Assembly: GCF_001642805.2 (NCBI RefSeq)
Contig: NZ_CP016948.1
Span: 1,488,001 to 1,552,000 of the forward strand
Reading direction: 5' to 3'
DNA length: 64,000 bases
DNA from: Serratia surfactantfaciens
GTDB taxonomy: Bacteria; Pseudomonadota; Gammaproteobacteria; Enterobacterales; Enterobacteriaceae
The notes beneath the pieces are model-generated. The model ran no database searches. It was not told the DNA's origin and was given only the letters and a program-made list of their open reading frames with translations. Position 1 is the stretch's first letter. Every line of letters starts with the position of its first letter. The translations under genes and the position numbers were made by a program. Shown piece after piece: positions 20,919 to 32,401 of this stretch.

Positions 20919-22313
20919 CTATTTCATCTCGCGGCTGGGCTGCACCGTCTGCGTCGTCGACTGGGTGATGCGCAGGCTGCTGACCGCCGCTGCCAGGGTG
21001 GCGAACACCCCGGCCAGGATCAGCGAAGCGTGGGTGCCGGAGGCAGGGAACAGGTTGAACATCAGCGCCACCAGCGCGGCCCCCGAGGTTTGTCCCAGCA
21101 GGCGAGCGGTGCCCAGCATGCCGCTGGCGCCGCCGCTGCGGTTGCGCGGCGCGGCGGAAATGATGGTGTGGTTGTTGGGCGACTGGAACAGGCCGAAACC
21201 GGCGCCACACAGCACCATGCGCCAGATGATGTCCACATTCGACGGCGCCGCGGGCAGCAGCGCCAGCGAGAACAGCCCGAGCGCGAACACCGCCAGCCCG
21301 ATACAGCCCAGCAGGCCGGCGTGCACGCGCTCCACCAGCCGGCCGGCGATCGGCGCCATCACCACGATCGCCAGCGGCCAGGGCGTCAGCAGCAGCCCGG
21401 TCGCCACCTCATCGCGGCCCAATGCGCTTTGCAGGAAGAACGGCAGCGACACCATCGCCAGCATCTGTGCGGCGAACGAGCAGATTGAGGTGCCCATCGA
21501 CAGGGCGAAGATCGGAATGCGCAGCAGGTCGACCGGCAGCAGAGGAAATTCCTGACGCAGCTGGCGGCGAACAAACACCGCGCCAATCGCCAGCAGCGCG
21601 GCGATCTCGCTGAAGATCAGCGTCAGGCTCTGCCCCTGGGCGAAGCCGCTGATGGCGGTGATCAGCAGGCCAAAGGTCAGCGCATTCAGCACGGCGCTGG
21701 TGGGATCGAAACGGCGGTTATCGTTTTTCTGGCCGTTGGCCGGCAGGAACTTCATCCCCAGCAGCAGCGCGACGATGCCGATCGGCAGGTTGATGGCGAA
21801 CAGCCATTGCCAGGACGCGACCGACAGGATAGCGGCCGCCACCGTCGGCCCGGCCGCCGAGGAGCAGGCGACGATCAGCGAGTTGATGCCCATGCCGCGG
21901 CCGAGAAAGCGTTGCGGGTAGATGATGCGGATCAGCGCCGTGTTGACGCTCATGATGGCGGCGGCGCCAAAGCCTTGCAGCACGCGGGCGATAGTCAGGG
22001 TGAGCAGCGAGTCGGACAGGGCGCAGAACAGCGAGGTGATGCTGAACACCAGCAATCCGGCCTGATAGATGCGACGATAGCCGACCAGATCGCCGAGCGA
22101 CGCCAGCGACAGCAAAGACACGGTGATCGCCAGCTGATAGGCGTTGACCACCCAAATGGAGCTGGCCGGGCTGGCGTTGAGATCGCGCGCGATGGTGGGC
22201 AGCGCCACGTTGGCTATCGCGCCGTCGAGCACCGATACGGTAATGCCGAGGGCGATGGCGAGGATCGCCCCATAGCGTTGCGGGACGGGGAGGCCGTCGG
22301 AACAAGAACGCAT
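20919..22313 (-). CDS. yebQ: MFS drug/H+ antiporter family protein YebQ
   Basis: Protein of 464 residues of the DHA2 (EmrB/QacA) branch with 12-14 hydrophobic segments. Motif A-like LGDLVGYRRIYQAG and motif C region (GPTVAAAILSVASWQWLFAINLPIG) are visible, as is the conserved NNHTIISAAPRNRSGGASGMLGTARLLGQ loop. The match runs end to end with E. coli YebQ, and the htpX-yebQ-kdgR order is kept. Substrate unknown. The start MRSCSDGLPVPQRYG aligns with the E. coli start. Confidence 0.9.
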   Translation of the reverse strand: MRSCSDGLPVPQRYGAILAIALGITVSVLDGAIANVALPTIARDLNASPASSIWVVNAYQLAITVSLLSLASLGDLVGYRRIYQAGLLVFSITSLFCALSDSLLTLTIARVLQGFGAAAIMSVNTALIRIIYPQRFLGRGMGINSLIVACSSAAGPTVAAAILSVASWQWLFAINLPIGIVALLLGMKFLPANGQKNDNRRFDPTSAVLNALTFGLLITAISGFAQGQSLTLIFSEIAALLAIGAVFVRRQLRQEFPLLPVDLLRIPIFALSMGTSICSFAAQMLAMVSLPFFLQSALGRDEVATGLLLTPWPLAIVVMAPIAGRLVERVHAGLLGCIGLAVFALGLFSLALLPAAPSNVDIIWRMVLCGAGFGLFQSPNNHTIISAAPRNRSGGASGMLGTARLLGQTSGAALVALMFNLFPASGTHASLILAGVFATLAAAVSSLRITQSTTQTVQPSREMK

Positions 22314-22544
22314 GTTGGTCTCAGCAGTGTTTATTCAGGGGAGTATTATCATGCTAATCATAATCGCCTGCGATTGCATGCCCGTTGTCCGCTTAATTGT
22401 AAATAGCGGTGAGCGGGCCGGCGGTTATCCATTTGGCTTCAATCGCTTAGCGCCTATGTGCGTTGCGCGTCGCGATCTGTTCCGATTATACTGAAACCCT
22501 TGTTTAAATTTCCTGAAACAAAACCGTTAAGTAGGGTATTCACC

Positions 22545-23336
22545 ATGGCTAACGCAGATTCAGACAAGCAACCGGATGCCGTCTCATCCGTGATGAAAGT
22601 GTTCGGCATTTTGCAGGCGCTCGGCGATGAGCGCGAGATCGGCATTACCGAGCTGTCCCAGCGGGTGATGATGTCTAAAAGCACCGTCTACCGTTTTCTG
22701 CAGACCATGAAAGCGCTGGGCTACGTTTCGCAGGAAGGCGAGACGGAAAAATATGCGCTGACGCTCAAGCTGTTCGAGCTGGGCGCCAAATCGTTACAGA
22801 ACGTCGATCTGATCCGCAGCGCGGATGTAGAGATGCGCGAACTGTCGAACCGTACCCGCGAAACCATCCACCTCGGCGCCCTGGACGAGGACGGCATCGT
22901 CTATATCCACAAGATCGACGCGATGTACAACCTGCGCATGTATTCGCGCATCGGCCGCCGCAACCCGCTGCACAGCACCGCCATCGGGAAAGTGCTGCTG
23001 GCCTGGCGCGGGCGGGATGAGGTGTCGCAGATTTTGTCGCAGATTGACTTTACCCGCAGCACCGAGCATACCCTGACCAGCGCCGCCGAACTGTTGCCGG
23101 TGCTGGATCGGGTGCGTGCTCAGGGATACGGCGAAGACGCCGAGGAACAAGAGGCGGGGATCCGCTGCATCGCGGTGCCGGTTTTCGACCGGTTCGGGGT
23201 GGCGATCGCCGGGCTGAGCATCTCTTTCCCGACGCTGCGCTTTTCCGACGCGGCGCGGGAGGAGTATGTGGCGTTGCTGCACGTCGCCGCCCGGCGCATA
23301 TCCGAACAGCAGGGCTATCACGACTACCCGTTTTGA
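22545..23336 (+). CDS. kdgR: Transcriptional repressor KdgR (IclR family)
   Basis: Repressor of pectin and hexuronate catabolism genes, released by 2-keto-3-deoxygluconate. From MANADSDKQPDAVSSVMKVFGILQAL it is 263 residues, the E. coli length. It has a winged helix-turn-helix (ITELSQRVMMSKSTVYRFLQTMKALGYV) and an IclR effector domain (CIAVPVFDRFGVAIAGLSISFPTLRF). The open frame extends 29 codons upstream without conservation. The 230-bp gap to yebQ holds their divergent promoters; nothing firm was recognised there. Confidence 0.95.
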   Translation: MANADSDKQPDAVSSVMKVFGILQALGDEREIGITELSQRVMMSKSTVYRFLQTMKALGYVSQEGETEKYALTLKLFELGAKSLQNVDLIRSADVEMRELSNRTRETIHLGALDEDGIVYIHKIDAMYNLRMYSRIGRRNPLHSTAIGKVLLAWRGRDEVSQILSQIDFTRSTEHTLTSAAELLPVLDRVRAQGYGEDAEEQEAGIRCIAVPVFDRFGVAIAGLSISFPTLRFSDAAREEYVALLHVAARRISEQQGYHDYPF

Positions 23337-23351
23337 CCCTTCGCCAATAAA

Positions 23352-23383
23352 CAACAAGGCGCTGCGACGGCAGCGCCTTGTTG
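23352..23383. terminator. Bidirectional terminator between kdgR and phnV
   Basis: 13-bp perfect stem CAACAAGGCGCTG/CAGCGCCTTGTTG with a six-base loop, placed exactly between the convergent stops. T runs are weak on both sides. Confidence 0.75.
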
Positions 23384-24187
23384 CTATTTCACGCCCGGCG
23401 TCAGCCGCTGCGAAATTCGCTCCAGCACCAACATCAGCAATAGCGTGGCGGCCACCAGGATCATGGTCAGCGTCGCGCCGTTGGCGATGCTGCCGCGATC
23501 GGTCAGGCTGAAGATAGTGACCGGTAGCGTCGCCCAGCTTGGCGGGTAGATCATCATGGTCGCGCCCAGTTCCCCCATCGACAGCGACAGGCTGAGAGCG
23601 AAGGCGGAGATCATGTAGGGGGCGATCATCGGCAGGGTGACGTGGCGCAGGCGGAACAGCGGCGACGCGCCCAGGCTGGCAGCGACGTTCTCGTAGTCGC
23701 CAGGTAGCCGGGTTAGCCCGGCCATCACGTTGCCGAAGGTAAAGGCGGAAATCAATACGAAGTGGGCGGCGGGCACGATCAGGAAGGTGCCGTTCATCTG
23801 CAGCGGCCCCTGGCTGAACGCCACCAGCATCCCCAGACCGATGGAGACCGAAGGCACCGCGCTGGGAATGAAAAACAGCGTGCCCAGCAGCCGCTGGCCG
23901 CGCCCCTGATGGTGGCGCAGCGCCAGCGCCGCCCAGGTGCCGCACAGCAGCGCGAACAGGCTGGCGCTGAAGCCGATAGCCAGACTGGCGACCAGCGCGT
24001 CCCAGGAGGCGCCGCTGAAGGCCTGGCGAAAGTGGTTGAGGGTGAAGCCGCTCGGCAGCACGCCGTTCCACTGTTCACTGAGGCTGGACATCAGGATCAC
24101 CACCAGCGGCAGGCAGAAGAACAGGGCGAACAGCGTGACCGTCAGCGTGCAGGTCAGGGTGCGGCCGGTGCGAGACCAAATCAACAT
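23384..24187 (-). CDS. phnV: 2-aminoethylphosphonate ABC transporter permease PhnV
   Basis: Inner-membrane permease of 267 residues with about six segments and the permease EAA-type loop (ENVAASLGASPLFRLRHVTLPMIAPYM). It is the last gene of phnSTUV, 2 bp after phnU. In Salmonella this transporter imports 2-aminoethylphosphonate for use as phosphorus and nitrogen source. The assignment rests on the full operon and the linked phnWX genes. Confidence 0.88.
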   Translation of the reverse strand: MLIWSRTGRTLTCTLTVTLFALFFCLPLVVILMSSLSEQWNGVLPSGFTLNHFRQAFSGASWDALVASLAIGFSASLFALLCGTWAALALRHHQGRGQRLLGTLFFIPSAVPSVSIGLGMLVAFSQGPLQMNGTFLIVPAAHFVLISAFTFGNVMAGLTRLPGDYENVAASLGASPLFRLRHVTLPMIAPYMISAFALSLSLSMGELGATMMIYPPSWATLPVTIFSLTDRGSIANGATLTMILVAATLLLMLVLERISQRLTPGVK

Positions 24188-24189
24188 CG

Positions 24190-25053
24190 TCAGTTCCTCA
24201 GCCCGGCGCGTGCCGCGGCATAGCGGTAAAGGGAGAACAGCCCGAGCGACAGCGCGATATTCACCACGGCGATGGTGCAGGCGACGGCGTAATCCGCCTC
24301 CAGAATCGCTTTGGAGTAGACCATCATCGGCAGCGTGGTGACGCCCTTGGCGCCGATAAACAGCACGATGCCGAACTCATTGGTGGTCAACAACAGACAC
24401 AGGCTGCCGCCGGCCAGCAAGGCCGGCAGTGCGGCCGGTAAAATCACCTGGCGCACCACGCGCCCCGGCCGGGCGCCGAGGATGCTGGCGGCCTCAAGCT
24501 GGCTGCGGTCGATCTGCGACAGCGCCGCCATCAGCGGACGCATCACCAGCGGCGTAAACACGGTGATTTCCGCCAGGATCACTCCCCAGATGGAGTAAAG
24601 AAAGTCGACCGGCGGCAGGGTGAAGCCGAAGGTCGCCATCAGCGTGCCGTTCAGCAGGCCGGCGGAGCCGTAGATAAAGGTGAAGGCCAGCGTGATCAGA
24701 AAGGTCGGCATGGCGATAAAGGTATCGATCACTCGGGCGATCAGCCGGCTGCCGGGGAACGGCGTGAATACCAGCAGCAGCGACAGCAGCGTGCCGAGCA
24801 CCAGGCAGCCCAGCGTCGCCAGCAGCGCGATCTGCAGCGTGTTGAGCAGGGCACCGACAAAACGGCGGGATTCGAACACCTGTTGCAGCGCGGCGGCGCT
24901 GAACAACCCCTGGTCGTCGGTAAACGCCTGTTTGACGATCAGCGCCAGCGGGTAGAAAAACAGCGTCGCCAGCACCAGCAGCGGTAACAGGATCCACAGG
25001 CGGCGCGGCAAACGCAGCCGCAGGGACGGGCGAGTAAGCGTAGAGTCGGTCAT
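24190..25053 (-). CDS. phnU: 2-aminoethylphosphonate ABC transporter permease PhnU
   Basis: Permease of 287 residues with a first membrane segment at LWILLPLLVLATLFFYPLALIV and the EAA loop LEAASILGARPGRVVRQVILPAALPALL. It forms the transmembrane heterodimer with PhnV. The gene lies 1 bp after phnT, so it is cotranscribed. Confidence 0.88.
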   Translation of the reverse strand: MTDSTLTRPSLRLRLPRRLWILLPLLVLATLFFYPLALIVKQAFTDDQGLFSAAALQQVFESRRFVGALLNTLQIALLATLGCLVLGTLLSLLLVFTPFPGSRLIARVIDTFIAMPTFLITLAFTFIYGSAGLLNGTLMATFGFTLPPVDFLYSIWGVILAEITVFTPLVMRPLMAALSQIDRSQLEAASILGARPGRVVRQVILPAALPALLAGGSLCLLLTTNEFGIVLFIGAKGVTTLPMMVYSKAILEADYAVACTIAVVNIALSLGLFSLYRYAAARAGLRN

Positions 25054-25054
25054 G

Positions 25055-26187
<1,133 letters not shown>

Positions 26188-26191
<4 letters not shown>

Positions 26192-27198
26192 TCGGTCACC
26201 TTGTGCCAGCGAGAAATGTCGGCGGACAGGCTGCTCACCACCTGATTCCAGTCCGGCGCCCAGATGTCCACGCCTTGCAAAGCGGCCTGCGACTGCCTGA
26301 AGTTATCGTCGGTCGGCGTGACGTCCTTACGCACCGGCATGCCGTAGGAAATGGCGCTGACGCTGCTCTGCGCTTCCTTGCTCAGCAGGAAGTCGATCAG
26401 CTTTTTGCCGTTGGCGCTTTGCGGCGCGCCCTGCACCAGACCGACGTAGTAAGGCAGCACCAGCGTGCTGCGCTTGCCGTCCGGCCCGGCCGGCCAGAAC
26501 ACCTTGACGTTCGGATTGCTGCGCATCTGCGCCAGATTCATCTGCAGATCGCCGTTGGCCACCAGCAGCTCTCCCTTATTGACCAGCGCGGTCAGCTTGC
26601 CGGTGGAGGCGGAAGGGCCGACGTTGTTGCTTTGCAGCTTGCCGAGATAGTCGAAACCGGCGTCTTTGCTACCGAAGCTGTGAAATGCCTGCAGCATCAC
26701 CGCGGTGCCGTCACCCGCCTGTCCCGGCGTGGAATACTGCAGCTTGTTGCGGAACTGCGCGTCCAGCAGCTGCTGGTAGCTGGCGGGCGCCTGCGGCAGC
26801 AGTTTGGCGTTATAGATGAAACTGAGGTAGTTGTTCACCAGCGGCATGAACTGCGGCTGCGCATCGGCGATCTGCGCCGCCGCCTGCGGGGTAAAGTCCT
26901 GCAGCAGTTTTTCCGCGGCGGCGCGCTGGATGAACGGCGGCAGTGTCACCAGCACGTCGGCCTGCGGGTTGCTGCGTTCTTTCGATAGCCGTTCCACGAT
27001 GGCGCCCGAGCCGCCTTCAACATACTGCACCTTGATGCCGGTCGCCTGGGTGAAGGCGTCGAACTGGGTTTGATACCAGCTGTGGTCGCCGTCGTGCAAA
27101 CCGTCGGCAGAGTAGACGGTCACCACCGCATCGGCGGCCCAGGCCGGTGCGGAACCGAGTGCGATGGCGGTCATGACGACCAGACGAGAAAGTTTCAT
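26188..27198 (-). CDS. phnS: 2-aminoethylphosphonate-binding protein PhnS
   Basis: Periplasmic binding protein of 336 residues of the iron/phosphonate type-2 fold. Signal peptide [22 protein letters not shown], then [27 protein letters not shown] and [21 protein letters not shown] 27198 starts the signal peptide; open frame continues upstream but runs through the operator 27233-27246. It is transcribed separately from phnR, whose stop is about 180 bp upstream. Confidence 0.88.
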
Positions 27199-27232
27199 AG
27201 CTTCAGCCTCACTGTGGCAAGTTAATGCAAAA

Positions 27233-27246
27233 CTGGTATACACCAG
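27233..27246. promoter_or_regulatory. Palindromic operator upstream of phnS (PhnR-type)
   Basis: CTGGTATACACCAG: inverted CTGGT/ACCAG around TATAC, 35 bp before phnS. A sister site lies upstream of phnW (28224-28236). GntR/UTRA regulators often bind such GGT-TATA-ACC sites, so both are predicted PhnR targets. Confidence 0.6.
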
Positions 27247-27375
27247 ATATGCGGCCAAGCTAATCGGCGAATATGACAAACAAATGAAAGCGGCAAAATA
27301 TATTTGCCTTAAAAGGGTGATCGAGCGTGGGTGAGGAAGGCGGGGCGGCGGACGCCGGCCCCGTGATAGTCGAGG

Positions 27376-28095
27376 TTAGAGCGTATCGACTTCGATGCGC
27401 AGACTGTCGTGGCGCCAGTATTCAATATCGAAATCGAGGATGCGGCCGTGCTGATCGTAATTCAGTCGACGCAGCAACAAGGCGGGCAGACCGACCATGG
27501 CGCCGAGCGCATTGGCGGCGCGGTAAGGCAGGGCCGTCGGGTAGAACGACAGGTGCATGTTACTGTAAATCAACGAGTAATGCTGCTGATAGACCTCGGT
27601 CAGGCTGCCGTTGAGATCGTGGCTGAGCAGTTCCGGCACCCGCTGCGGCAGGCAGTGATTTTCGCAATAGCAGATGGCGCGGCCGTCGGCGTAGCGCACG
27701 CGGCGCAGCAGATACACCTGATCGAACGGTTCGAGCGCCAGCGGCTGCATGACGTCGAGCGGCACCGTGGTTTTTTCGCCGGACAGCAGCGCGGTGCGCG
27801 GCGTGCGCCCCTGCTCCTGACACAGGCGGTGGAAGTTGGTGTTTTGCGTCGGGTCCAGCCACAGTCGCTCCGGCGTGACGAACCAGCCGCGGCGATCGGC
27901 ACGATAGATGGCGCCGGTGGCTTCCAGCTGCGCCAGGCTTTCGCGGATGGTGACGCGGGTGGTGGAGAAGATGGCACACAGCTCGCGCTCCGAAGGCAGC
28001 TTGTCGCCGGCCTGCAGCGCGCCGCGGGTGATGCGCGCCTGAAGCTGATCCTTGATCTGCAGGTAGTGGGGCATATCGCCCTGATGTTCTTTCAT
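27376..28095 (-). CDS. phnR: GntR/UTRA regulator of aminoethylphosphonate genes, PhnR
   Basis: Protein of 239 residues, same length as Salmonella PhnR. It has an N-terminal winged helix-turn-helix ([44 protein letters not shown]) and a UTRA effector domain ([51 protein letters not shown]). It lies between phnS and the divergent phnW, close to two copies of a matching operator. The effector is presumably an aminoethylphosphonate-pathway compound; not shown by sequence. Confidence 0.87.
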   Translation of the reverse strand: MKEHQGDMPHYLQIKDQLQARITRGALQAGDKLPSERELCAIFSTTRVTIRESLAQLEATGAIYRADRRGWFVTPERLWLDPTQNTNFHRLCQEQGRTPRTALLSGEKTTVPLDVMQPLALEPFDQVYLLRRVRYADGRAICYCENHCLPQRVPELLSHDLNGSLTEVYQQHYSLIYSNMHLSFYPTALPYRAANALGAMVGLPALLLRRLNYDQHGRILDFDIEYWRHDSLRIEVDTL

Positions 28096-28223
28096 TTCAT
28101 CTCGCTATGGCATCGGCCCGACATTCCGGCACGCGCTTATTATACATAGCCAGATGAATTTTTTGTTTCACCGCGCTTTGTCGTTTGACCGGGGCAGGAA
28201 TTTGCCGCCACAATGAATGCAAT

Positions 28224-28236
28224 CTGGTATAGACCA
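28224..28236. promoter_or_regulatory. Palindromic operator upstream of phnW (PhnR-type)
   Basis: CTGGTATAGACCA, matching the site upstream of phnS at all but one or two positions. It sits 15 bp before the phnW start, inside the phnR-phnW divergent region, so it could control one or both genes. Confidence 0.6.
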
Positions 28237-28250
28237 AATAGGTGAATAAC

Positions 28251-29354
28251 ATGTCCGACCGTAACTACCTGCTGTTGACCCCCGGCCCGTTGACCACCTC
28301 GAAAACGGTGAAAGAGGCGATGCTGTTCGACAGCTGCACCTGGGATGAAGATTACAACCTCGGCGTGGTGCAAAGCATCCGCCAACGGCTGGTGGCGCTG
28401 GCGACGCCGTCCGCCGGCTACACCTCGGTGCTGCTGCAGGGCAGCGGCAGCTTTGCGGTAGAGGGCGTGCTGGGCACGGTCATCGGCCCGCAGGACAAGC
28501 TGCTGATCGTCAACAACGGCGCCTACGGGGCGCGGATGATCGAAATGGCGCGGCTGATGGATATCGACCACCACGCCTTTGACTGCGGCGAGGTGAATGA
28601 ACCGGACGTGGCGGCGATGGAAGCGGTGCTGAAAAGCGATGCGCGTATCAGCCATATCGCCATGGTGCACTGTGAAACCACCACCGGCATGCTCAACCCG
28701 CTGCAGAAGGTGGCCGGCCTGGCGGCGCGCAACGGCAAGACCTTTATCGTCGACGCCATGAGCAGCTTCGGCGGCATCCCGTTGGATGTGGACGCGCTGG
28801 GCATCGATTTTCTGATCAGTTCCGCCAACAAATGCATTCAGGGCGTGCCAGGCTTCGCTTTCGTCATCGCCCGCCGCAGCGAACTGGAAAAATGCGCCGG
28901 GCGTTCGCGCTCGCTGTCGCTCGATCTGTACGCCCAGTGGCGCTGTATGGAAGACCAGGCCGGCAAATGGCGCTTTACGTCGCCGACCCATACCGTGCTG
29001 GCCTTCGCGCAGGCGCTGAAAGAGTTGGAGCAGGAGGGCGGCATTGCCGCGCGCCACCGTCGCTATCAGACCAATCAGCGGCGGCTGGTGGCGGGCATGC
29101 GCGAACTGGGCTTTGAAACCCTGCTCGATGAGGCGTTGCATTCGCCGATCATCACCGCGTTCTATTCGCCAAAGGCCGACACTTATCGCTTCGCCGAGTT
29201 TTATCAGCGCCTGAAGCAACAAGGCTTCGTGATTTATCCCGGTAAAGTGTCGCAGAGCGACTGCTTCCGCATCGGCAACATCGGGGAGATCTACCCGCAA
29301 GATATCGAACGTTTGCTGGCGGCAGTCAGGCAGGCGATGTACTGGAATCAATAA
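28251..29354 (+). CDS. phnW: 2-aminoethylphosphonate-pyruvate transaminase PhnW
   Basis: PLP enzyme of 367 residues, the length of the Salmonella enzyme, converting 2-aminoethylphosphonate and pyruvate to phosphonoacetaldehyde and alanine. The PLP lysine is K194 in [15 protein letters not shown]; the cofactor aspartate is in [10 protein letters not shown]; substrate-arginine region [11 protein letters not shown] 28251 has AGGTGA five bases upstream; a GTG three codons earlier is in frame but overlaps this Shine-Dalgarno. phnX follows after 9 bp. Confidence 0.95.
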   Translation: MSDRNYLLLTPGPLTTSKTVKEAMLFDSCTWDEDYNLGVVQSIRQRLVALATPSAGYTSVLLQGSGSFAVEGVLGTVIGPQDKLLIVNNGAYGARMIEMARLMDIDHHAFDCGEVNEPDVAAMEAVLKSDARISHIAMVHCETTTGMLNPLQKVAGLAARNGKTFIVDAMSSFGGIPLDVDALGIDFLISSANKCIQGVPGFAFVIARRSELEKCAGRSRSLSLDLYAQWRCMEDQAGKWRFTSPTHTVLAFAQALKELEQEGGIAARHRRYQTNQRRLVAGMRELGFETLLDEALHSPIITAFYSPKADTYRFAEFYQRLKQQGFVIYPGKVSQSDCFRIGNIGEIYPQDIERLLAAVRQAMYWNQ

Positions 29355-29363
29355 GGATTGACC

Positions 29364-30173
29364 ATGAAACAGATCAACGCCGTAATCCTCGACTGGGCCG
29401 GCACCACGGTGGACTTCGGCTCCTTTGCGCCGACGCAGATTTTCGTCGAGGCGTTCAAACAGACCTTCGATATCGACATCAGCCTGGCGGAAGCGCGTAT
29501 TCCGATGGGGCTGGGCAAATGGCAGCATATCGAGGCGCTGGGGAAACTGCCGGCGGTCGACGCGCGCTGGCGGCAGCGGCTGGGGCGCTCGATGAGCCAC
29601 CAGGACATCGACGCGCTGTATCAGGCGTTTATGCCGCTGCAAATCGCCAAAGTGATCGATTTTGCCGATCCCATCGAGGGCGTGCCGCAGGTGATTGCCG
29701 CTTTGCGCGAGCAGGGGATTAAAATCGGTTCCTGCTCCGGTTATCCGCGCGCGGTGATGGAAGTGCTGGTGCCCGCCGCCGCAGAGCGCGGCTACGCGCC
29801 GGATTATTGGGTCGCCACCGACGATCTCGCGGCCGGCGGCCGACCGGGGCCTTGGATGGCGTTGCAGAACGCGATCGCGTTGGGTATCGATGCGGTGGCG
29901 CATTGCGTGAAGGTGGATGACGCGGTGCCGGGCATTGCCGAAGGGCTGAATGCCGGGATGTGGAGCGTCGGGCTGGCGCTGTCCGGCAACGAGTTCGGCG
30001 CCACCTGGCCGGAGTATCGACAGATGGCGGCGGGCGAGATAGAGCGCCGCCGCGCGGCGGCCGCCGATAAGCTGTACGCGGCGGGTGCGCACTATGTGAT
30101 AGACACGCTGGCGCAATTGCCGGCAGCGATCGCCGATATCAACCGGCGGTTGGCGAAGGGCGAGCGGCCGTAA
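29364..30173 (+). CDS. phnX: Phosphonoacetaldehyde hydrolase (phosphonatase) PhnX
   Basis: HAD-family hydrolase of 269 residues that splits phosphonoacetaldehyde into acetaldehyde and phosphate. The nucleophile is D10 in [11 protein letters not shown] and the Schiff-base lysine is K52 in MGLGKWQH, both diagnostic of phosphonatases. Downstream HAD motifs are GSCSGYPR and [12 protein letters not shown]. With PhnW it completes the two-step pathway. ATG 29364 is chosen over an in-frame TTG two codons upstream. Confidence 0.95.
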   Translation: MKQINAVILDWAGTTVDFGSFAPTQIFVEAFKQTFDIDISLAEARIPMGLGKWQHIEALGKLPAVDARWRQRLGRSMSHQDIDALYQAFMPLQIAKVIDFADPIEGVPQVIAALREQGIKIGSCSGYPRAVMEVLVPAAAERGYAPDYWVATDDLAAGGRPGPWMALQNAIALGIDAVAHCVKVDDAVPGIAEGLNAGMWSVGLALSGNEFGATWPEYRQMAAGEIERRRAAAADKLYAAGAHYVIDTLAQLPAAIADINRRLAKGERP

Positions 30174-30190
30174 CGACCGAACGCGGGGCA

Positions 30191-30222
30191 TAAAAAAACC
30201 GGGGATTATCCCCGGTTTTTTC
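30191..30222. terminator. Bidirectional terminator between phnX and tcyP
   Basis: AAAAAAACCGGGGA, short loop, TCCCCGGTTTTTT, between convergent genes. Confidence 0.9.
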
Positions 30223-30236
30223 GTTATGAGACGGCG

Positions 30237-31628
30237 TTAGCGATGCGCCAATTCGACTTCGTCTTCGCTGTCCATCACGGCTTTGTCGGTTTGCTTCATC
30301 AGCTGGCTGGTGATGGTGCCTGCCGCCATGGAGCCGTTGACGTTCAGCGCGGTGCGGCCCATGTCGATCAGCGGTTCGACCGAGATCAGCAGCGCGACCA
30401 GCGTCACCGGCAGGCCCATCGCCGGCAGCACGATCAGCGCAGCGAAGGTGGCGCCGCCGCCCACGCCCGCCACACCGGCGGAGCTGATGGTGACGATGCC
30501 GACCAGGGTGGCGATCCATACCGGATCCAGCGGGTTGATGCCGACGGTCGGCGCAACCATTACCGCCAGCATCGCCGGGTAGAGGCCTGCACAGCCGTTC
30601 TGGCCGATGGTGGCACCGAACGACGCCGAGAAGCTGGCGATGGATTCCGGCACGCCCAGACGACGGGTCTGCGCTTCCACGTTCAGCGGAATGCTGGCGG
30701 CGCTGGAGCGGCTGGTGAAGGCGAAGGTGATCACCGGCCACACCTTGCGGAAGAACTTCAGCGGGTTAACGCCGGTGAAGGCCAGCAGAGCGGCGTGTAC
30801 CACGAACATGATGGCCAGGCCGATGTACGAAGCCACCACGAAGCTGCCGAGTTTGACGATGTCGTGAATGTTGGAACCGGCGACCACTTTGGTCATCAGC
30901 GCCAGCACGCCATATGGCGTCAGTTTCATGACCAGACGCACCAGCTTCATCACCCAGGCTTGCAGGGTGTCGATAGCCACCAGTACGCGCTCGCCTTTCG
31001 GCTTGTCGTCTTTCAGCAGCTGCAGCGAGGCCACGCCGAGGAAGGTGGCGAAAATCACCACGCTGATGATCGAAGTCGGGCTGGCGCCGGTCAGGTCGGC
31101 GAACGGGTTTTTCGGAATGAACGACAGCACCATCTGCGGCACGGTCAGATCGGCCAGTTTGCCCACGTAGTTGGTCTGGATCGCCGTCAGACGCGCGCTC
31201 TCCTGCGCGCCCTGCACCAGGCCTTCGGCGGTCAGGCCGAACAGGTTGGTGACCAGCACGCCCACCAGCGCCGAGATCAGCGTGGTGAACAGCAGCGTGC
31301 CGATTGTCAGAACGCTGATTTTACCCAGAGAAGAGGCGTTATGCAGTTTGGCGACCGCGCTCAGGATCGAGGCAAACACCAGCGGCATGACGATCATTTG
31401 CAGCAGTTGCACATAGCCGTTGCCGACGATGTTGAACCAGCTGATGGATTCTTTCAGCACCGGGTTGTCGGAGCCGTACACCAGCTGCAGGCCCAGACCG
31501 AACACCACGCCGACCACCAGGCCGACCAGCACTTTTTTCGCCAGGCTCCATTGCTTGTGGCGGGTTTGCGCCAGCAGCAAAAGGAGCGCGACAAACACCA
31601 GCACGTTAATCACGAGCGGAAGATTCAT
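30237..31628 (-). CDS. tcyP: L-cystine symporter TcyP (YdjN)
   Basis: Sodium:dicarboxylate symporter-fold protein of 463 residues, the E. coli YdjN length and nearly collinear. It has about eight membrane helices and two re-entrant loops with [20 protein letters not shown] and [19 protein letters not shown]. It imports cystine and relatives. ATG 31628 ([19 protein letters not shown]) is preferred, with GGAG upstream; the earlier in-frame TTG adds five unconserved residues. The next gene is ydjM, as in E. coli. Confidence 0.94.
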   Translation of the reverse strand: MNLPLVINVLVFVALLLLLAQTRHKQWSLAKKVLVGLVVGVVFGLGLQLVYGSDNPVLKESISWFNIVGNGYVQLLQMIVMPLVFASILSAVAKLHNASSLGKISVLTIGTLLFTTLISALVGVLVTNLFGLTAEGLVQGAQESARLTAIQTNYVGKLADLTVPQMVLSFIPKNPFADLTGASPTSIISVVIFATFLGVASLQLLKDDKPKGERVLVAIDTLQAWVMKLVRLVMKLTPYGVLALMTKVVAGSNIHDIVKLGSFVVASYIGLAIMFVVHAALLAFTGVNPLKFFRKVWPVITFAFTSRSSAASIPLNVEAQTRRLGVPESIASFSASFGATIGQNGCAGLYPAMLAVMVAPTVGINPLDPVWIATLVGIVTISSAGVAGVGGGATFAALIVLPAMGLPVTLVALLISVEPLIDMGRTALNVNGSMAAGTITSQLMKQTDKAVMDSEDEVELAHR

Positions 31629-31809
31629 CCCCAATGTCTCCAATAATCTTTCTTATAAAAACGACTACGCATCACGTATGTCGCGATGTAAATATCGTAA
31701 CAGTTTGCTGAGTGGGCTACTTATATCCAAATGGAATTTGATATAGCTTTTTGCGCGTTTTTGTTCTTTTTATATACGCATGGGTGATGGGTTGAACGAT
31801 TTTTTGTGA

Positions 31810-32358
31810 TCAGAGCCTGATATTTCTGATTTGCTCGACATAGGATTGCACCGGGAGGGTGAAATCACCTTGCCAGCAGATGGCGAAGGCCACCAGGCAC
31901 AGACACAGTACGCGCTCCAGTTGGTTGCCTTTTTGCGAGTTGAGCAGCGGCAGACGAAAACGCCAGCGGCACGGCCACAGCAGCGGAACGCCGGCGGGGG
32001 TGAGCATATCGGCCAGCAGGTGGCTGAAGTAACCGATGATCATGGCGTGCAGCGCATCGGCCGGGATCGGCCAGCTGCGCGGCACGTCCAGCTGAAACAG
32101 CGCCATGCCGCCGGCGATCGCCAGCAGGCTGTGGGTGAAACCGCGGTGGCCGAAGGCGCGGGCGATGGGAATGGCGAGCCAGCGCAGACGCTGGCCCAGC
32201 ACCGACTTGGGGTGATCGATGTCCGGTAGCAGCGAGGTCAGCAGCGCAGCGGGTATGATGTGCCACCAGTCGCCGGTAGCCAGCTCTGGCGTCACTTCCG
32301 CCTTCTTGGCGAAGATCGCGCAAGCGACAGAGAATATAAGATGTCCTTCCGCGGTCAT
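31810..32358 (-). CDS. ydjM: Inner-membrane metal-dependent hydrolase-like protein YdjM (SOS gene)
   Basis: Protein of 182 residues of the LexA-regulated YdjM family (DUF457-type membrane hydrolase). Conserved metal-ligand-like motifs are MTAEGHLIFS, LLPDIDHPKS, GHRGFTHSLL and YFSHLLADMLTPAGVPLLWPCRWRFRLP. Its last 25 residues diverge from and are shorter than E. coli YdjM (196). A LexA-box-like palindrome lies 24 bp before the start. Substrate unknown. Confidence 0.9.
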   Translation of the reverse strand: MTAEGHLIFSVACAIFAKKAEVTPELATGDWWHIIPAALLTSLLPDIDHPKSVLGQRLRWLAIPIARAFGHRGFTHSLLAIAGGMALFQLDVPRSWPIPADALHAMIIGYFSHLLADMLTPAGVPLLWPCRWRFRLPLLNSQKGNQLERVLCLCLVAFAICWQGDFTLPVQSYVEQIRNIRL

Positions 32359-32381
32359 GCTGTTGCGATTCCGGCTGGTAA

Positions 32382-32401
32382 ACTGTTAATTTATCCAGTA
32401 T
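32382..32401 (-). promoter_or_regulatory. LexA (SOS) box upstream of ydjM
   Basis: ACTGTTAATTTATCCAGTAT keeps CTG-N10-CAG with the expected spacing and AT-rich centre. ydjM is a known LexA target in E. coli, and the position just upstream of the start fits repression. Confidence 0.75.

Noticed and set aside
22314..22544. Possible KdgR operator (CTGAAAC near 22490-22530) between yebQ and kdgR
   Set aside because: Only half of the TGAAA-N5-TTTCA pattern is present and no symmetrical partner at the correct distance was found.
28140..30191. 683-codon minus-strand frame across phnW and phnX
   Set aside because: Antisense to two enzymes with intact catalytic residues; His- and Arg-rich shadow.
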